A DNA stretch of 64,000 bases, taken from Burkholderia glumae LMG 2196 = ATCC 33617. GTDB lineage: Bacteria; Pseudomonadota; Gammaproteobacteria; Burkholderiales; Burkholderiaceae. The stretch lies in assembly GCF_000960995.1 (NCBI RefSeq), contig NZ_CP009434.1, positions 2,046,001-2,110,000 on the forward strand, written 5' to 3'. Positions 33,423-64,000 of the stretch are shown piece by piece. The translations under genes were made by a program, and so were the position numbers. Every line of letters starts with the position of its first letter. The stretch's first letter is position 1. The notes under the pieces were generated by a model. It saw only the letters and a program-made list of their open reading frames with translations, was not told where the DNA came from and searched no databases.

Positions 33423-33449
33423 TCAACCTGCGTCGCCGCGCGCCGTTAT
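33423..33449 (+). promoter_or_regulatory. FliA (sigma-28)-like promoter for the chemoreceptor
   Basis: TCAACCTG (33423-33430), an 11-base spacer and GCCGTTAT (33442-33449) fit the flagellar sigma-28 layout (TAAAGTTT-N11-GCCGATAA in E. coli; the -10 form GCCGTTAT is common in related bacteria). It lies 94 bases before the chemoreceptor start, linking its expression to motility genes. The rest of 33197-33422 holds no gene. Confidence 0.55.
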
Positions 33450-33543
33450 CCAATTCAGATGGCTTTCATCGCCACGACCGACAGCCCGAGCACGTCGGCA
33501 TTGAGAGAACTTCTTTCATGTCTCGGGAAAACTTTCGGAAGCG

Positions 33544-35127
33544 ATGGGTATGAGCAAGCAGAACATGTCGGTCAAGACAAAACTCTATGGTGCGTTCGCC
33601 GTGCTGGCGGCGGTGGTCGCGATGGTCTCGGTGATCTCGCTGACGATGCTCGGCAGCGCCAACGATCGCTTCGTGCAGTTCGTGTCGGGCGTCGACGCGC
33701 GCGCCACGACGGCGCAGCAGGTGCGCAACGCCGTGAACCGGCGCGCCATCGCGGCGCGCAACATGGCGATCGCCGTGCGCCCCGCCGATTTCGAGCTGGA
33801 AAAGGGCGTGGAGGCGCAGGCGCAGCAGGACGTCGAAGCCAGCCTCGCGAAGCTCAACACGATGATCGCGAACAGCCGGGACGCCAGCGAGAAGGTGCGC
33901 ACGCTGGTCGGCGAGATCAACCGGATCGAGGCCGCCTACAGCCCGGTGGCCAAGGGCATCGTCGATCTCGCCGTGGCCGGCAAGCGCGACGACGCGATCA
34001 CCAAGATCAACGACGAGTGCCGGCCGCTGCTGGCCGCGCTGGTCAAGGCCACCGACGCCTTTCAGGCCGCCACGCACGAGCGCGCCGACGAACTGGTGCG
34101 CGAGTCCGAGCAGCACTATGGGCTGCAGCGCAACCTGCTGGTGGCGATCTGCCTCGCGGCGATCGCGATGGCGATGATCGCGGGCCTGCTGATCACGCGC
34201 GGCCTGCTGCGCTCGCTCGGCGCCGAGCCGGACGATCTGAACGCGGTGGCGCGCCGCGTGGCCGGTGGCGACCTGAGCCGCGTGGCGGGCGGCGAACAGG
34301 CACCGGAGGGCAGCGTGCTCGCCTCGATGGCGCAGATGCAGGCCAGCCTCGTGCAGCTGATCGGCCAGGTCCGCGCGGCCGCCGACGGCATCGCCACCGG
34401 GTCGAGCCAGATCGCCTCGGGCAACGTCGACCTCTCGGCGCGCACCGAGCAGCAGGCCGCCTCGCTGCAGGAAACCGCCTCCAGCATGGAGCAGCTGACT
34501 TCCACCGTGCGCCAGAACGCCGAGAACTCGAAGCAGGCCAGCCTGCTCTCGACCAATGCCTCCGAGGTGGCCGTGAAGGGCAGCCAGGTGGTGGGCCAGG
34601 TGGTCAGCACGATGGGCGACATCAGCGCCAGCTCCTCGCGCATCGCCGACATCACCGGCATCATCGAGAGCATCGCGTTCCAGACCAACATCCTCGCGCT
34701 GAACGCGGCGGTGGAAGCGGCGCGCGCCGGCGAACAGGGGCGCGGCTTCGCGGTGGTGGCCAGCGAAGTGCGCTCGCTCGCCCAGCGCTCGTCGGTGGCG
34801 GCCAAGGAGATCAAGGAACTGATCGGCGAATCGGTGCGCAAGGTCGCGGAAGGCTCGTCGCTCGCGACCGCGGCCGGCTCGACCATGACCGAGGTCACGC
34901 AGGCGGTGGCGCGCGTGACCGACATCATGGGCGAGATCGCCTCGGCCTCGCAGGAACAGAGCCGCGGCATCGAGCAGGTCAACCTCGCCATCACGCAGAT
35001 GGACTCCGTCACGCAGCAGAACGCGGCGCTGGTCGAGGAAGCGGCGGCGGCATCGAAGTCGCTCGAAGGCCAGGGCCGCCATCTGACCGAGGCGGTGGCG
35101 TTCTTCCGCATGGGCCAGATGGCGTAG
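33544..35127 (+). CDS. methyl-accepting chemotaxis protein with four-helix-bundle sensor
   Basis: The 527-residue inner-membrane receptor has a first helix near residues 12-35, a periplasmic four-helix-bundle sensor of about 150 residues, a second helix (LLVAICLAAIAMAMIAGLL, near 198-217), a HAMP region, and the signalling hairpin. The tip reads IIESIAFQTNILALNAAVEA with ARAGEQGRGFAVVASEVRSL, where CheA and CheW bind. Length and layout match Tar/Tsr-type receptors of Burkholderia. The C-terminus lacks a NWETF-like tail. The start may be 33544 or the ATG at 33550, which has better spacing to GGAAG. The ligand is unknown. Confidence 0.9.
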   Translation: MGMSKQNMSVKTKLYGAFAVLAAVVAMVSVISLTMLGSANDRFVQFVSGVDARATTAQQVRNAVNRRAIAARNMAIAVRPADFELEKGVEAQAQQDVEASLAKLNTMIANSRDASEKVRTLVGEINRIEAAYSPVAKGIVDLAVAGKRDDAITKINDECRPLLAALVKATDAFQAATHERADELVRESEQHYGLQRNLLVAICLAAIAMAMIAGLLITRGLLRSLGAEPDDLNAVARRVAGGDLSRVAGGEQAPEGSVLASMAQMQASLVQLIGQVRAAADGIATGSSQIASGNVDLSARTEQQAASLQETASSMEQLTSTVRQNAENSKQASLLSTNASEVAVKGSQVVGQVVSTMGDISASSSRIADITGIIESIAFQTNILALNAAVEAARAGEQGRGFAVVASEVRSLAQRSSVAAKEIKELIGESVRKVAEGSSLATAAGSTMTEVTQAVARVTDIMGEIASASQEQSRGIEQVNLAITQMDSVTQQNAALVEEAAAASKSLEGQGRHLTEAVAFFRMGQMA

Positions 35128-35226
35128 CCGCCACCCCCGCCATACCCGCGGCGGCGAAGCCCGGCACGGCTCGGCCGCGCCGCGGGCGGCGGCGCGCCAC
35201 GGCAAGGCCGCCGCCGGCCTCGCGCC

Positions 35227-36543
35227 TCAGCGGCGCGCCGCCGGCGCCTTCGCCCACGCCTGCAGCGCCCGCGCGAGCCGCGCCACGACGCGCGCCCAAG
35301 CTTCGTCGCCCCACTGCCGGAACAGGCGCACGCAGCCCGGATACCACGGCGAATCCTCGCGCGCCTGCATCCAGCGCCAGTCCAGGTCGCGCGCGGGCAG
35401 CAGCACCCAGCACGGCACGCCGAGCGAGGCGGCCAGATGCACGACGGCCGTATCGACGCCGATCAGCAGATCGAGCTGCGCGATCACGGCCGCGCTGTCG
35501 GCCAGGTCGGCCACCCTTGCGCCGAGCGGCAGCAGCGGCTGGCCGGCGGGCGGCCGCTCGGCCTCCTGCTCGCCCGCGCCTTTCTGCAGGCTGATGAAAT
35601 CGATGCCGGGCACGGCCCACAGCGGCGCGAGCGCGTCGAGCGCCGGCAGCGAGCGGTTGGCGTCGTTGTGATGGTGCGGATTGCCCTTCCAGACGAGGCC
35701 GACCTTCCGGCCGGCAGCCAGCCCCGCGAGCGGCGCCCGCCAGCGCGCGAGGCTGGCGGCGTCCACGCGCGGCGCCAGCGGCGCGGGGATCGTATCGACG
35801 CTGGTGCCGAAGTGCGCGGGCGCGCTCATCAGGCTCGTCCAGCAATCGTAACGCGCCGCCCCGGCCTGCGCGGCGTCGTGATCGAGCACGGCGTCGACTC
35901 CGTCCATGCCGGCGAGCAGGCGGTGCAGCGCGCGCATGCAGGCCACCGTCACCTGCCGCGCGCCGGCCGCCTTCAGCATCGGCAGATAACGGGCGAACTG
36001 GATCATGTCGCCGAGGCCGTCCTCCTGCCACACCAGCACGGCGCGCCCCGCGAGCGGCTCGCCCAGCCAGCGCGGGCAGGCCAGCCGCCGCGCCGTCTCG
36101 GCATGCACGAAGCGCGGGTGCGCGTAGCGCGATTCGTAGCGCCGCCAGCCTTCCTCGTAGCGGCCAGCGGCCAGCAGCAGCGTGGCCAGGCCGAACTGCG
36201 CGTCCGGATAGTCGGGACGCAGCGCGAGCGCGCGCCGGTAGGCGGCCTCGGCTTCGTCGAGGCGGCCGGACTGGCGGGTGATGCTGCCGAGGTTGTAGTG
36301 CGCCTCGGGCAGGCCCGGATCGAGCATCGCGGCCAGGCGCACGTGGGTCTCGGCTTCCGGCAGGCGGCCCAGCACTTCCAGCACGTTGCCGAGATTGCTG
36401 TGCGCCGCGGCCGCGTTCGGCAGCAGGTCCAGCACGCGGCGATATTCGAGCTCGGCTTCGGCGTAGCGATCCGCGCGCACCAGCAACCGGGCGCGGTCGA
36501 AATGCAGCTGGGCCGGATCGGGATCGGCAGGCGGAACGGACAT
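35227..36543 (-). CDS. TPR protein with glycosyltransferase-like C-terminal domain
   Basis: The 438-residue protein has about four tetratricopeptide repeats in residues 10-145 (AELEYRRVLDLLPNAAAAHS, AHYNLGSITRQSGRLDEAEA, AQFGLATLLLAAGRYEEGW). A C-terminal domain follows, resembling heptosyltransferase/GT9 folds: VLVWQEDGLGDMIQFARYLP, KVGLVWKGNPHHHNDANRSL, FISLQKGAGEQEAE, IGVDTAVVHLAASLGVP. Such proteins probably glycosylate or help modify surface proteins or flagellin, but no target is shown. It follows the NRPS gene on the same strand after 272 bp and may or may not belong with it. Confidence 0.82.
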   Translation of the reverse strand: MSVPPADPDPAQLHFDRARLLVRADRYAEAELEYRRVLDLLPNAAAAHSNLGNVLEVLGRLPEAETHVRLAAMLDPGLPEAHYNLGSITRQSGRLDEAEAAYRRALALRPDYPDAQFGLATLLLAAGRYEEGWRRYESRYAHPRFVHAETARRLACPRWLGEPLAGRAVLVWQEDGLGDMIQFARYLPMLKAAGARQVTVACMRALHRLLAGMDGVDAVLDHDAAQAGAARYDCWTSLMSAPAHFGTSVDTIPAPLAPRVDAASLARWRAPLAGLAAGRKVGLVWKGNPHHHNDANRSLPALDALAPLWAVPGIDFISLQKGAGEQEAERPPAGQPLLPLGARVADLADSAAVIAQLDLLIGVDTAVVHLAASLGVPCWVLLPARDLDWRWMQAREDSPWYPGCVRLFRQWGDEAWARVVARLARALQAWAKAPAARR

Positions 36544-36676
36544 CGGGGCGGGCGGCGGCGTGTTGCGAAGCGCACACCTTACCGCAAGCCGGACCGCTGC
36601 GGCGGCGTGACGTGCGGGCCGCTGGCCGCGCCCCGCGCGAGCCCGGCACGGACCGCGCGCGCCGCTTGCCCGGCCG

Positions 36677-36716
36677 TGCCGATCCGTGCCGATCCATGCC
36701 GATCCGCGCCGACCGG
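36677..36716. repeat. short 10-bp degenerate repeat between the NRPS and TPR genes
   Basis: TGCCGATCCG, TGCCGATCCA, TGCCGATCCG and CGCCGACCGG follow one another in the 272-bp gap after the NRPS stop. No clear terminator is seen here. Confidence 0.6.
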
Positions 36717-36815
36717 CGGCACGGCGGGGCGCACCGCGCCGGCCCGCCCGCGCAGGCGGCATCCGGCAGGCGCGGCGGCCCCGCCTGCCTGCCCCACCGT
36801 CCTCGCGCGCCGCGC

Positions 36816-60236
<23,421 letters not shown>

Positions 60237-61788
60237 GAAATTCGACCAGGAAATGGGTTGAATGGCATTGCGCGCTCTCAATTCGCAATCCATGCTCGGC
60301 GGGATACGGCCCGATGCGGCGCGGCATCGAATCGCCGGCTTGGCGAGGGGGCCAGCGCGGCACACACGCAGCGGCCGCCGATTCGCAGCGGCTTCACCGG
60401 GTGAAGCGGTGCGCCTTGCCGCGATGCGTCGACACGCCAGAGAGTACGGCCTCGCGCCTGGGCGTGTACCGAGCGCCGCGAACCTTGCAGCGCCGAAACG
60501 AACGAAGCCGGCGCGATGCGCACCGCACGCAACGGCTCGCGCGATGCGCGCCTGGCGGCGTGACGGGCGGGCGAGCACTATGCGCTCGTATCGAGGTGTT
60601 CGCGCTGCTTCGGCTCGATTGGGCGCCGTTCGGGCAATCGCACGCGCGATGGGCGGCCGCCGGCAGCAGCGCGGGGCGCAACGCCTTGCACCGGCGGTGC
60701 GAGCGGGCGGCCGCCAGGCACGCGCCGCGGGCCGCCGCTCGCATCGGACCGGCGAGCCGGCAAGCCCGGCCGGCCCTGATGGCAGCGGGCACGCGGCCGG
60801 CGCCGGGCAGCCAGAAGCATGCCCGCCGCGGCTTCGTCGGACCGGCGCCACCGCAGCGCAAGACGGCCGGAACAATGGCATGAGCGCCGGCAAACGCGCG
60901 GCACGGCCCAGTGCGGGGCCGACCAGAACGCGAGCGATGGTTCGCGCGCCGCTCCGATGACGCGAATCGCGGGCTGGCGGCAGCCGGCTGCCGGTTTGCC
61001 CTGCCCCGGGCCCGGCCATCGGTGCATCAGCGATCGGCCGCGTCACCGTATCGACGCTAGCGTGCGATATCGATTGTCACGGCGGAGGACGGGAGAGGGA
61101 GGCTTGAACGACGCCGGCCGTTCGTCGAGACCGGCCGGTGGGCGGGCGTGTCGGCGGCCATGCCGACCGTCGGCAACGGGGCCGCCGTGGCATTCGGCCA
61201 ACGGGCCGGCCCCTGACGCCCGCCTTGCCGCAACGGCACATGTCGGGCCGCATCGGCGGCGCTTCGCGCCGTGCGTGCCCGGTCGGTCCATCCGGCGCCG
61301 CGGCATGGACCACACAGGAGCACGCTGCCGGCCCGGCCGGGCCGCGCGTCGCACCGCGCCGAAGCTTGCGCGGCGCAAAACGGCGGCGCGACGGGAGGCG
61401 CGACGCCCGCCTCGGCGCTGAGCTTAACAGAGCTATCGCGCCGCGCGATAGGACATCCCGCTTCGAATTTACCCTGATTCAATTGCATATCGACTGATGG
61501 CATGGTTCGAAGCTGCTGCGCCGTCAGGCACAAAATCTGCATTACGAAGTGCTTGACACGCAGCACGAACGCTTCACGCCGCATCGGTCGTTTCCGGACG
61601 CACGTTCGAGGCCTGCCATCGAATCAAGGCAGACCAGCGAGCCGATATCGACGGCGGCGGCAGCGGGTTTAACTGGATGGTTAATGCTCGGCTTCGGCCA
61701 GGCCTGGCGCCGACAGCGGAGACAAGAACAACAGCCCGACGTTGCTCCGATCGGGGTTACGAGACACCTCAACGACAACTACCCACCC
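60237..61788. other. long region between the NRPS and porin genes, no supported gene
   Basis: About 1.5 kb separates the divergent NRPS and porin starts. Open frames on both strands are rich in Arg, Ala and Pro and have no domain I recognise. Bases 60300-61400 are very GC-rich; 61430-61560 are less so. NRPS upstream signals should lie here. A possible -35 TTGACA at 61554-61559 points toward the porin but has no matching -10. No LuxR or other regulator gene is found. Confidence 0.45.
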
Positions 61789-62979
61789 ATGAAAAAAACA
61801 ATCCTCGCGTGCGTCGCGCTCGGCACCCTGGCCGGCACCGCTCATGCGCAAAGCAGTGTGACCTTGTTCGGCATCATCGACGAAGGGATCGACATGGTCA
61901 GCAACAACAAGGGCGGCCATGTCTACCAGGCCGCGGGCAGCGTGATGCAGGGCAACCGCTTCGGGCTGACCGGCAGCGAAAACCTCGGCGGCGGGCTGAA
62001 GGCGGTGTTCATGCTCGAGAACGGTTTCAACGGCAACACCGGCGGGCTGAGCCAGAACGGCCTGATGTTCGGCCGTCAGGCATGGGTCGGTCTGGCGTCG
62101 CCCTACGGGACGGTCAGCTTCGGCCGCCAGTACGATTCGGTGTTCGACTACGCGGCACCGTTCGCGGCCGGCCAGCTCGGCGGCGGCGTGTATGGCGCGC
62201 ACCCGGGCGACCTCGACAATTCCAACATCGACTACCACGCGAACAACTCCATCAAGTACGCGAGCCCCACCATCGGCGGCTTCCGCTTCGGCGGCCTGTA
62301 CAGCCTTGGCGGCACGCCCGGCAATGTCACCAACAACGAAATCGTGTCGTTCGGCGCGGCCTTCAATCATGGGCCGGTCGCGCTCGGCGCCGCCTACCTG
62401 AACGCGCGCAACCCGGGCACCGGCATGTTCAGCACGGCGGCCTCGAGCCTGCCCGAGACGCTGATGACGCCGATCTACTCGGGCTTCATGAGCGCCAACA
62501 CGTACCAGCTGATCGACGTGGGCGGCTCCTACGCGTTCGGTCCGGCCACGCTCGGCGCCACCTACAGCAATGCCAAGTTCATGAACCTCGGCAGCAATCC
62601 GATGCCGACCGGCGCCAAGGGACCGGCGGCCGGCTTCTCGCGCGGCAGCACGGCGACCTTCAACGACGTGCAGGTCAACTTTCAGTTCCAGTTCTCGCCC
62701 ACGCTGCGCACGCTCGCGGCGGCCGATTACGTGACCCGCAACGCGCTCGCGCAGGCGAACGGCACGCCGGTCGATCGCGCCAAGTACCTGCAATACGAGC
62801 TGGCGCTCGACTATTCGCTGTCCAAGCGCACCGACGTGTACGTGCTCGGCGTCTACCAGCGCGCACTCGGCCAGGACTCGACGGGCGGCCCGGCCGTGGC
62901 GGCCATCACCGACACCATCGCGGTTTCGTCGAACGGCAAGCAGTTCGTCGCGCGCGTGGGGCTGCGGCACAAGTTCTGA
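61789..62979 (+). CDS. outer-membrane porin, Gram-negative porin family
   Basis: The 396-residue protein has a signal peptide (MKKTILACVALGTLAGTAHA) and begins the mature chain QSSVTLFGIIDEGIDMVSNN, the typical first strand of Burkholderia trimeric porins. GNRFGLTGSENLGGGLKAVF, FGRQAWVGLASPYGTVSFGR and QYDSVFDY follow, and it ends GKQFVARVGLRHKF with the terminal Phe used for outer-membrane insertion. It should form a 16-strand general diffusion pore. The ATG at 61789 gives a proper signal peptide; the frame upstream is not signal-like. No strong ribosome site is seen. Confidence 0.93.
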   Translation: MKKTILACVALGTLAGTAHAQSSVTLFGIIDEGIDMVSNNKGGHVYQAAGSVMQGNRFGLTGSENLGGGLKAVFMLENGFNGNTGGLSQNGLMFGRQAWVGLASPYGTVSFGRQYDSVFDYAAPFAAGQLGGGVYGAHPGDLDNSNIDYHANNSIKYASPTIGGFRFGGLYSLGGTPGNVTNNEIVSFGAAFNHGPVALGAAYLNARNPGTGMFSTAASSLPETLMTPIYSGFMSANTYQLIDVGGSYAFGPATLGATYSNAKFMNLGSNPMPTGAKGPAAGFSRGSTATFNDVQVNFQFQFSPTLRTLAAADYVTRNALAQANGTPVDRAKYLQYELALDYSLSKRTDVYVLGVYQRALGQDSTGGPAVAAITDTIAVSSNGKQFVARVGLRHKF

Positions 62980-63278
62980 GGTTCGGGACCCAGGATGGAC
63001 CGGCGGTGCTCGCACGCATCGCCGGGTTCGAGACAGGCGCGGCGGACCGCCGTGCCTGCAGCGCATTTGATTAGGCTTCCTGCCGAATACCAGCCGCGCT
63101 CACCGGCGATCCACCGCTCTCCCCGCTTCGGCCTGCGCCCTGAGATTTCCGCGTCTTTGCCTTGATAGGGGTTTTCCCACCCCTCAAGAAAAGCTCCTGC
63201 GATGACGAGAACAAGTCTGCCGGCTGGGCTATCGAAGCCGCTTCCGGGCACGTCCCAACCATACTCGGAAGAATCGCC

Positions 63279-64000
63279 ATGAAAGTCTCGAGTTCGATCG
63301 GCTTCAAGATCAACCTTGCCTTCGGTACGGCGCTGGTTCTCAGCGTTGCCATCCTGACCACCGTCGGCACGCTGAACGTGCGCCACCAGGCCATCAATGA
63401 GTTCGAGCAATCTAGCCGGGCGCGCATCACGCAGGCCGACGGCTCGCTCGACGGCACCTTCAGCGAAGTCGAGCAGAATCTGACGTATCTCGCGCAAACC
63501 CCCGAGCTGATGTCGGCCGACGCCACCATCACCAACTACCTGACGCACACCGGCAAGATGACGCCCGACAGCAACGGCGGCGTCGAGCAGCGCATTTTCA
63601 CGGTGCTCAGGCAGTTCGGCGATGCGCACCCCGACATGCGCTACCTCGACATCGGCACGCACTGGGGCGGCTACGTGCAGTGGCCGATGGAGACCATGAA
63701 CGGCGATCACTACGATCCGCGTCAGCGGCCGTGGTACATCGCTGCCATGGAGAGCCCGGGGCGCGTGGCGCGGCCCGCGCCGTACCTGAGTGCGGCCGGC
63801 TCCGGCGGCGCGATCATCCCGTTCGCAAGGGTGATCAGGAACGCCGGCGGCGAGGTGCTGGGCGCCCTCGAGGGCGACCTCTCCCTCGAAGGCTTCGCCA
63901 AGCTCACGAGCGACATCCACTTCGGCCAGAGCGGCTACCTGATCGTGACCGACAACAACGGCCGGGTGCTGATCGATCCGCGCGACAAGCGCCACGAATT
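63279..64000 (+). CDS. methyl-accepting chemotaxis protein with dCache sensor (partial, cut by window end)
   Basis: The first 240 residues are present. A membrane helix near residues 9-32 (INLAFGTALVLSVAILTTVG) is followed by a double-Cache periplasmic sensor: MRYLDIGTHWGGYVQWP, DHYDPRQRPWYIAAMESPG (the usual DPRxRPWY ligand-pocket motif) and GGEVLGALEGDLSLEGF. dCache receptors bind amino acids, polyamines or organic acids. The HAMP and signalling parts lie beyond the window. The frame is open to the last base. The ATG at 63279 follows GGAAGAATCGCC, which offers a ribosome site. Confidence 0.88.
   Translation, partial: MKVSSSIGFKINLAFGTALVLSVAILTTVGTLNVRHQAINEFEQSSRARITQADGSLDGTFSEVEQNLTYLAQTPELMSADATITNYLTHTGKMTPDSNGGVEQRIFTVLRQFGDAHPDMRYLDIGTHWGGYVQWPMETMNGDHYDPRQRPWYIAAMESPGRVARPAPYLSAAGSGGAIIPFARVIRNAGGEVLGALEGDLSLEGFAKLTSDIHFGQSGYLIVTDNNGRVLIDPRDKRHE

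Noticed and set aside
60237..61046. In-frame extension of the NRPS by about 270 residues to an upstream start
   Set aside because: The extension is arginine- and alanine-rich, with no domain homology, and the starter C domain begins normally right after the ATG at 60236.
63167..63184. Terminator after the porin gene
   Set aside because: AGGGGT / ACCCCT gives only a 6-bp stem with no T-run, about 190 bp after the porin stop; too weak to annotate.

Overview
The window looks like a Burkholderia chromosome, most likely the plant-associated B. glumae/gladioli/plantarii group. This is inferred from the very high GC, the porin type, the DUF3311/MctP pair, the DUF802 operon, and a phenazine cluster that carries both a carboxyl methyltransferase and a ring hydroxylase candidate. 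No rRNA, tRNA or CRISPR array was seen.

Layout. (1) 1-930: the end of an unknown gene, a small glycine-zipper exported protein and degenerate sequence. (2) 935-2341: an IS5/IS427-type remnant cut by an IS6-family element. (3) 2390-12081: a minus-strand phenazine operon. In transcription order it encodes a flavin monooxygenase, PhzA/B, PhzD, PhzE, PhzF, PhzG, an O-methyltransferase, an MDR reductase and PhzC. Several genes overlap by ATGA. Its GC is visibly lower than that of the flanks. (4) 12082-14653: AT-rich DNA with two more IS5-type copies, one of them a chimera. The phenazine block is therefore an IS-bounded island. (5) 14821-17824: a MctP-type symporter pair and an esterase. (6) 17846-26975: a MerR regulator divergent from an Fe-S photolyase/cryptochrome, then folE and the operon lipocalin / FAD oxidoreductase / DUF1365 / CFA-synthase-like / chalcone-isomerase-like / DUF2878. 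This gene set resembles the light-induced (class II LitR) regulon known in Pseudomonas putida. (7) 27591-28067: an OhrR-like regulator. (8) 28537-33196: a four-gene operon, DUF3348 / DUF802 (TolQ-MotA-like channel plus long coiled coil) / MotB-OmpA-like / DUF2894. This is a proton-driven motor-like envelope complex of unknown job, built like the Zorya ZorA-ZorB pair. (9) 33544-35127: a chemoreceptor behind a FliA-like promoter. (10) 35227-36543: a TPR glycosyltransferase-like protein.

(11) 36816-60236: one 23.4-kb NRPS gene (about 7,806 aa), seven modules plus a thioesterase, beginning with a starter condensation domain. The specificity codes I read suggest acyl-Thr-Pro-Ser-(Ala?)-X-(Phe-like)-Pro. 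Four condensation domains look like the dual epimerisation/condensation type. The gene holds long near-identical repeats, and C4 is a C2/C3 mosaic. (12) 61789-64000: a porin and the first 240 codons of a dCache chemoreceptor.

How the genes work together: the phenazine operon should turn chorismate into phenazine-1,6-dicarboxylate and then hydroxylate and methylate it, consistent with the dihydroxyphenazine dicarboxylate dimethyl ester known from B. glumae. The NRPS alone should make a lipoheptapeptide. I cannot match it to a named compound.
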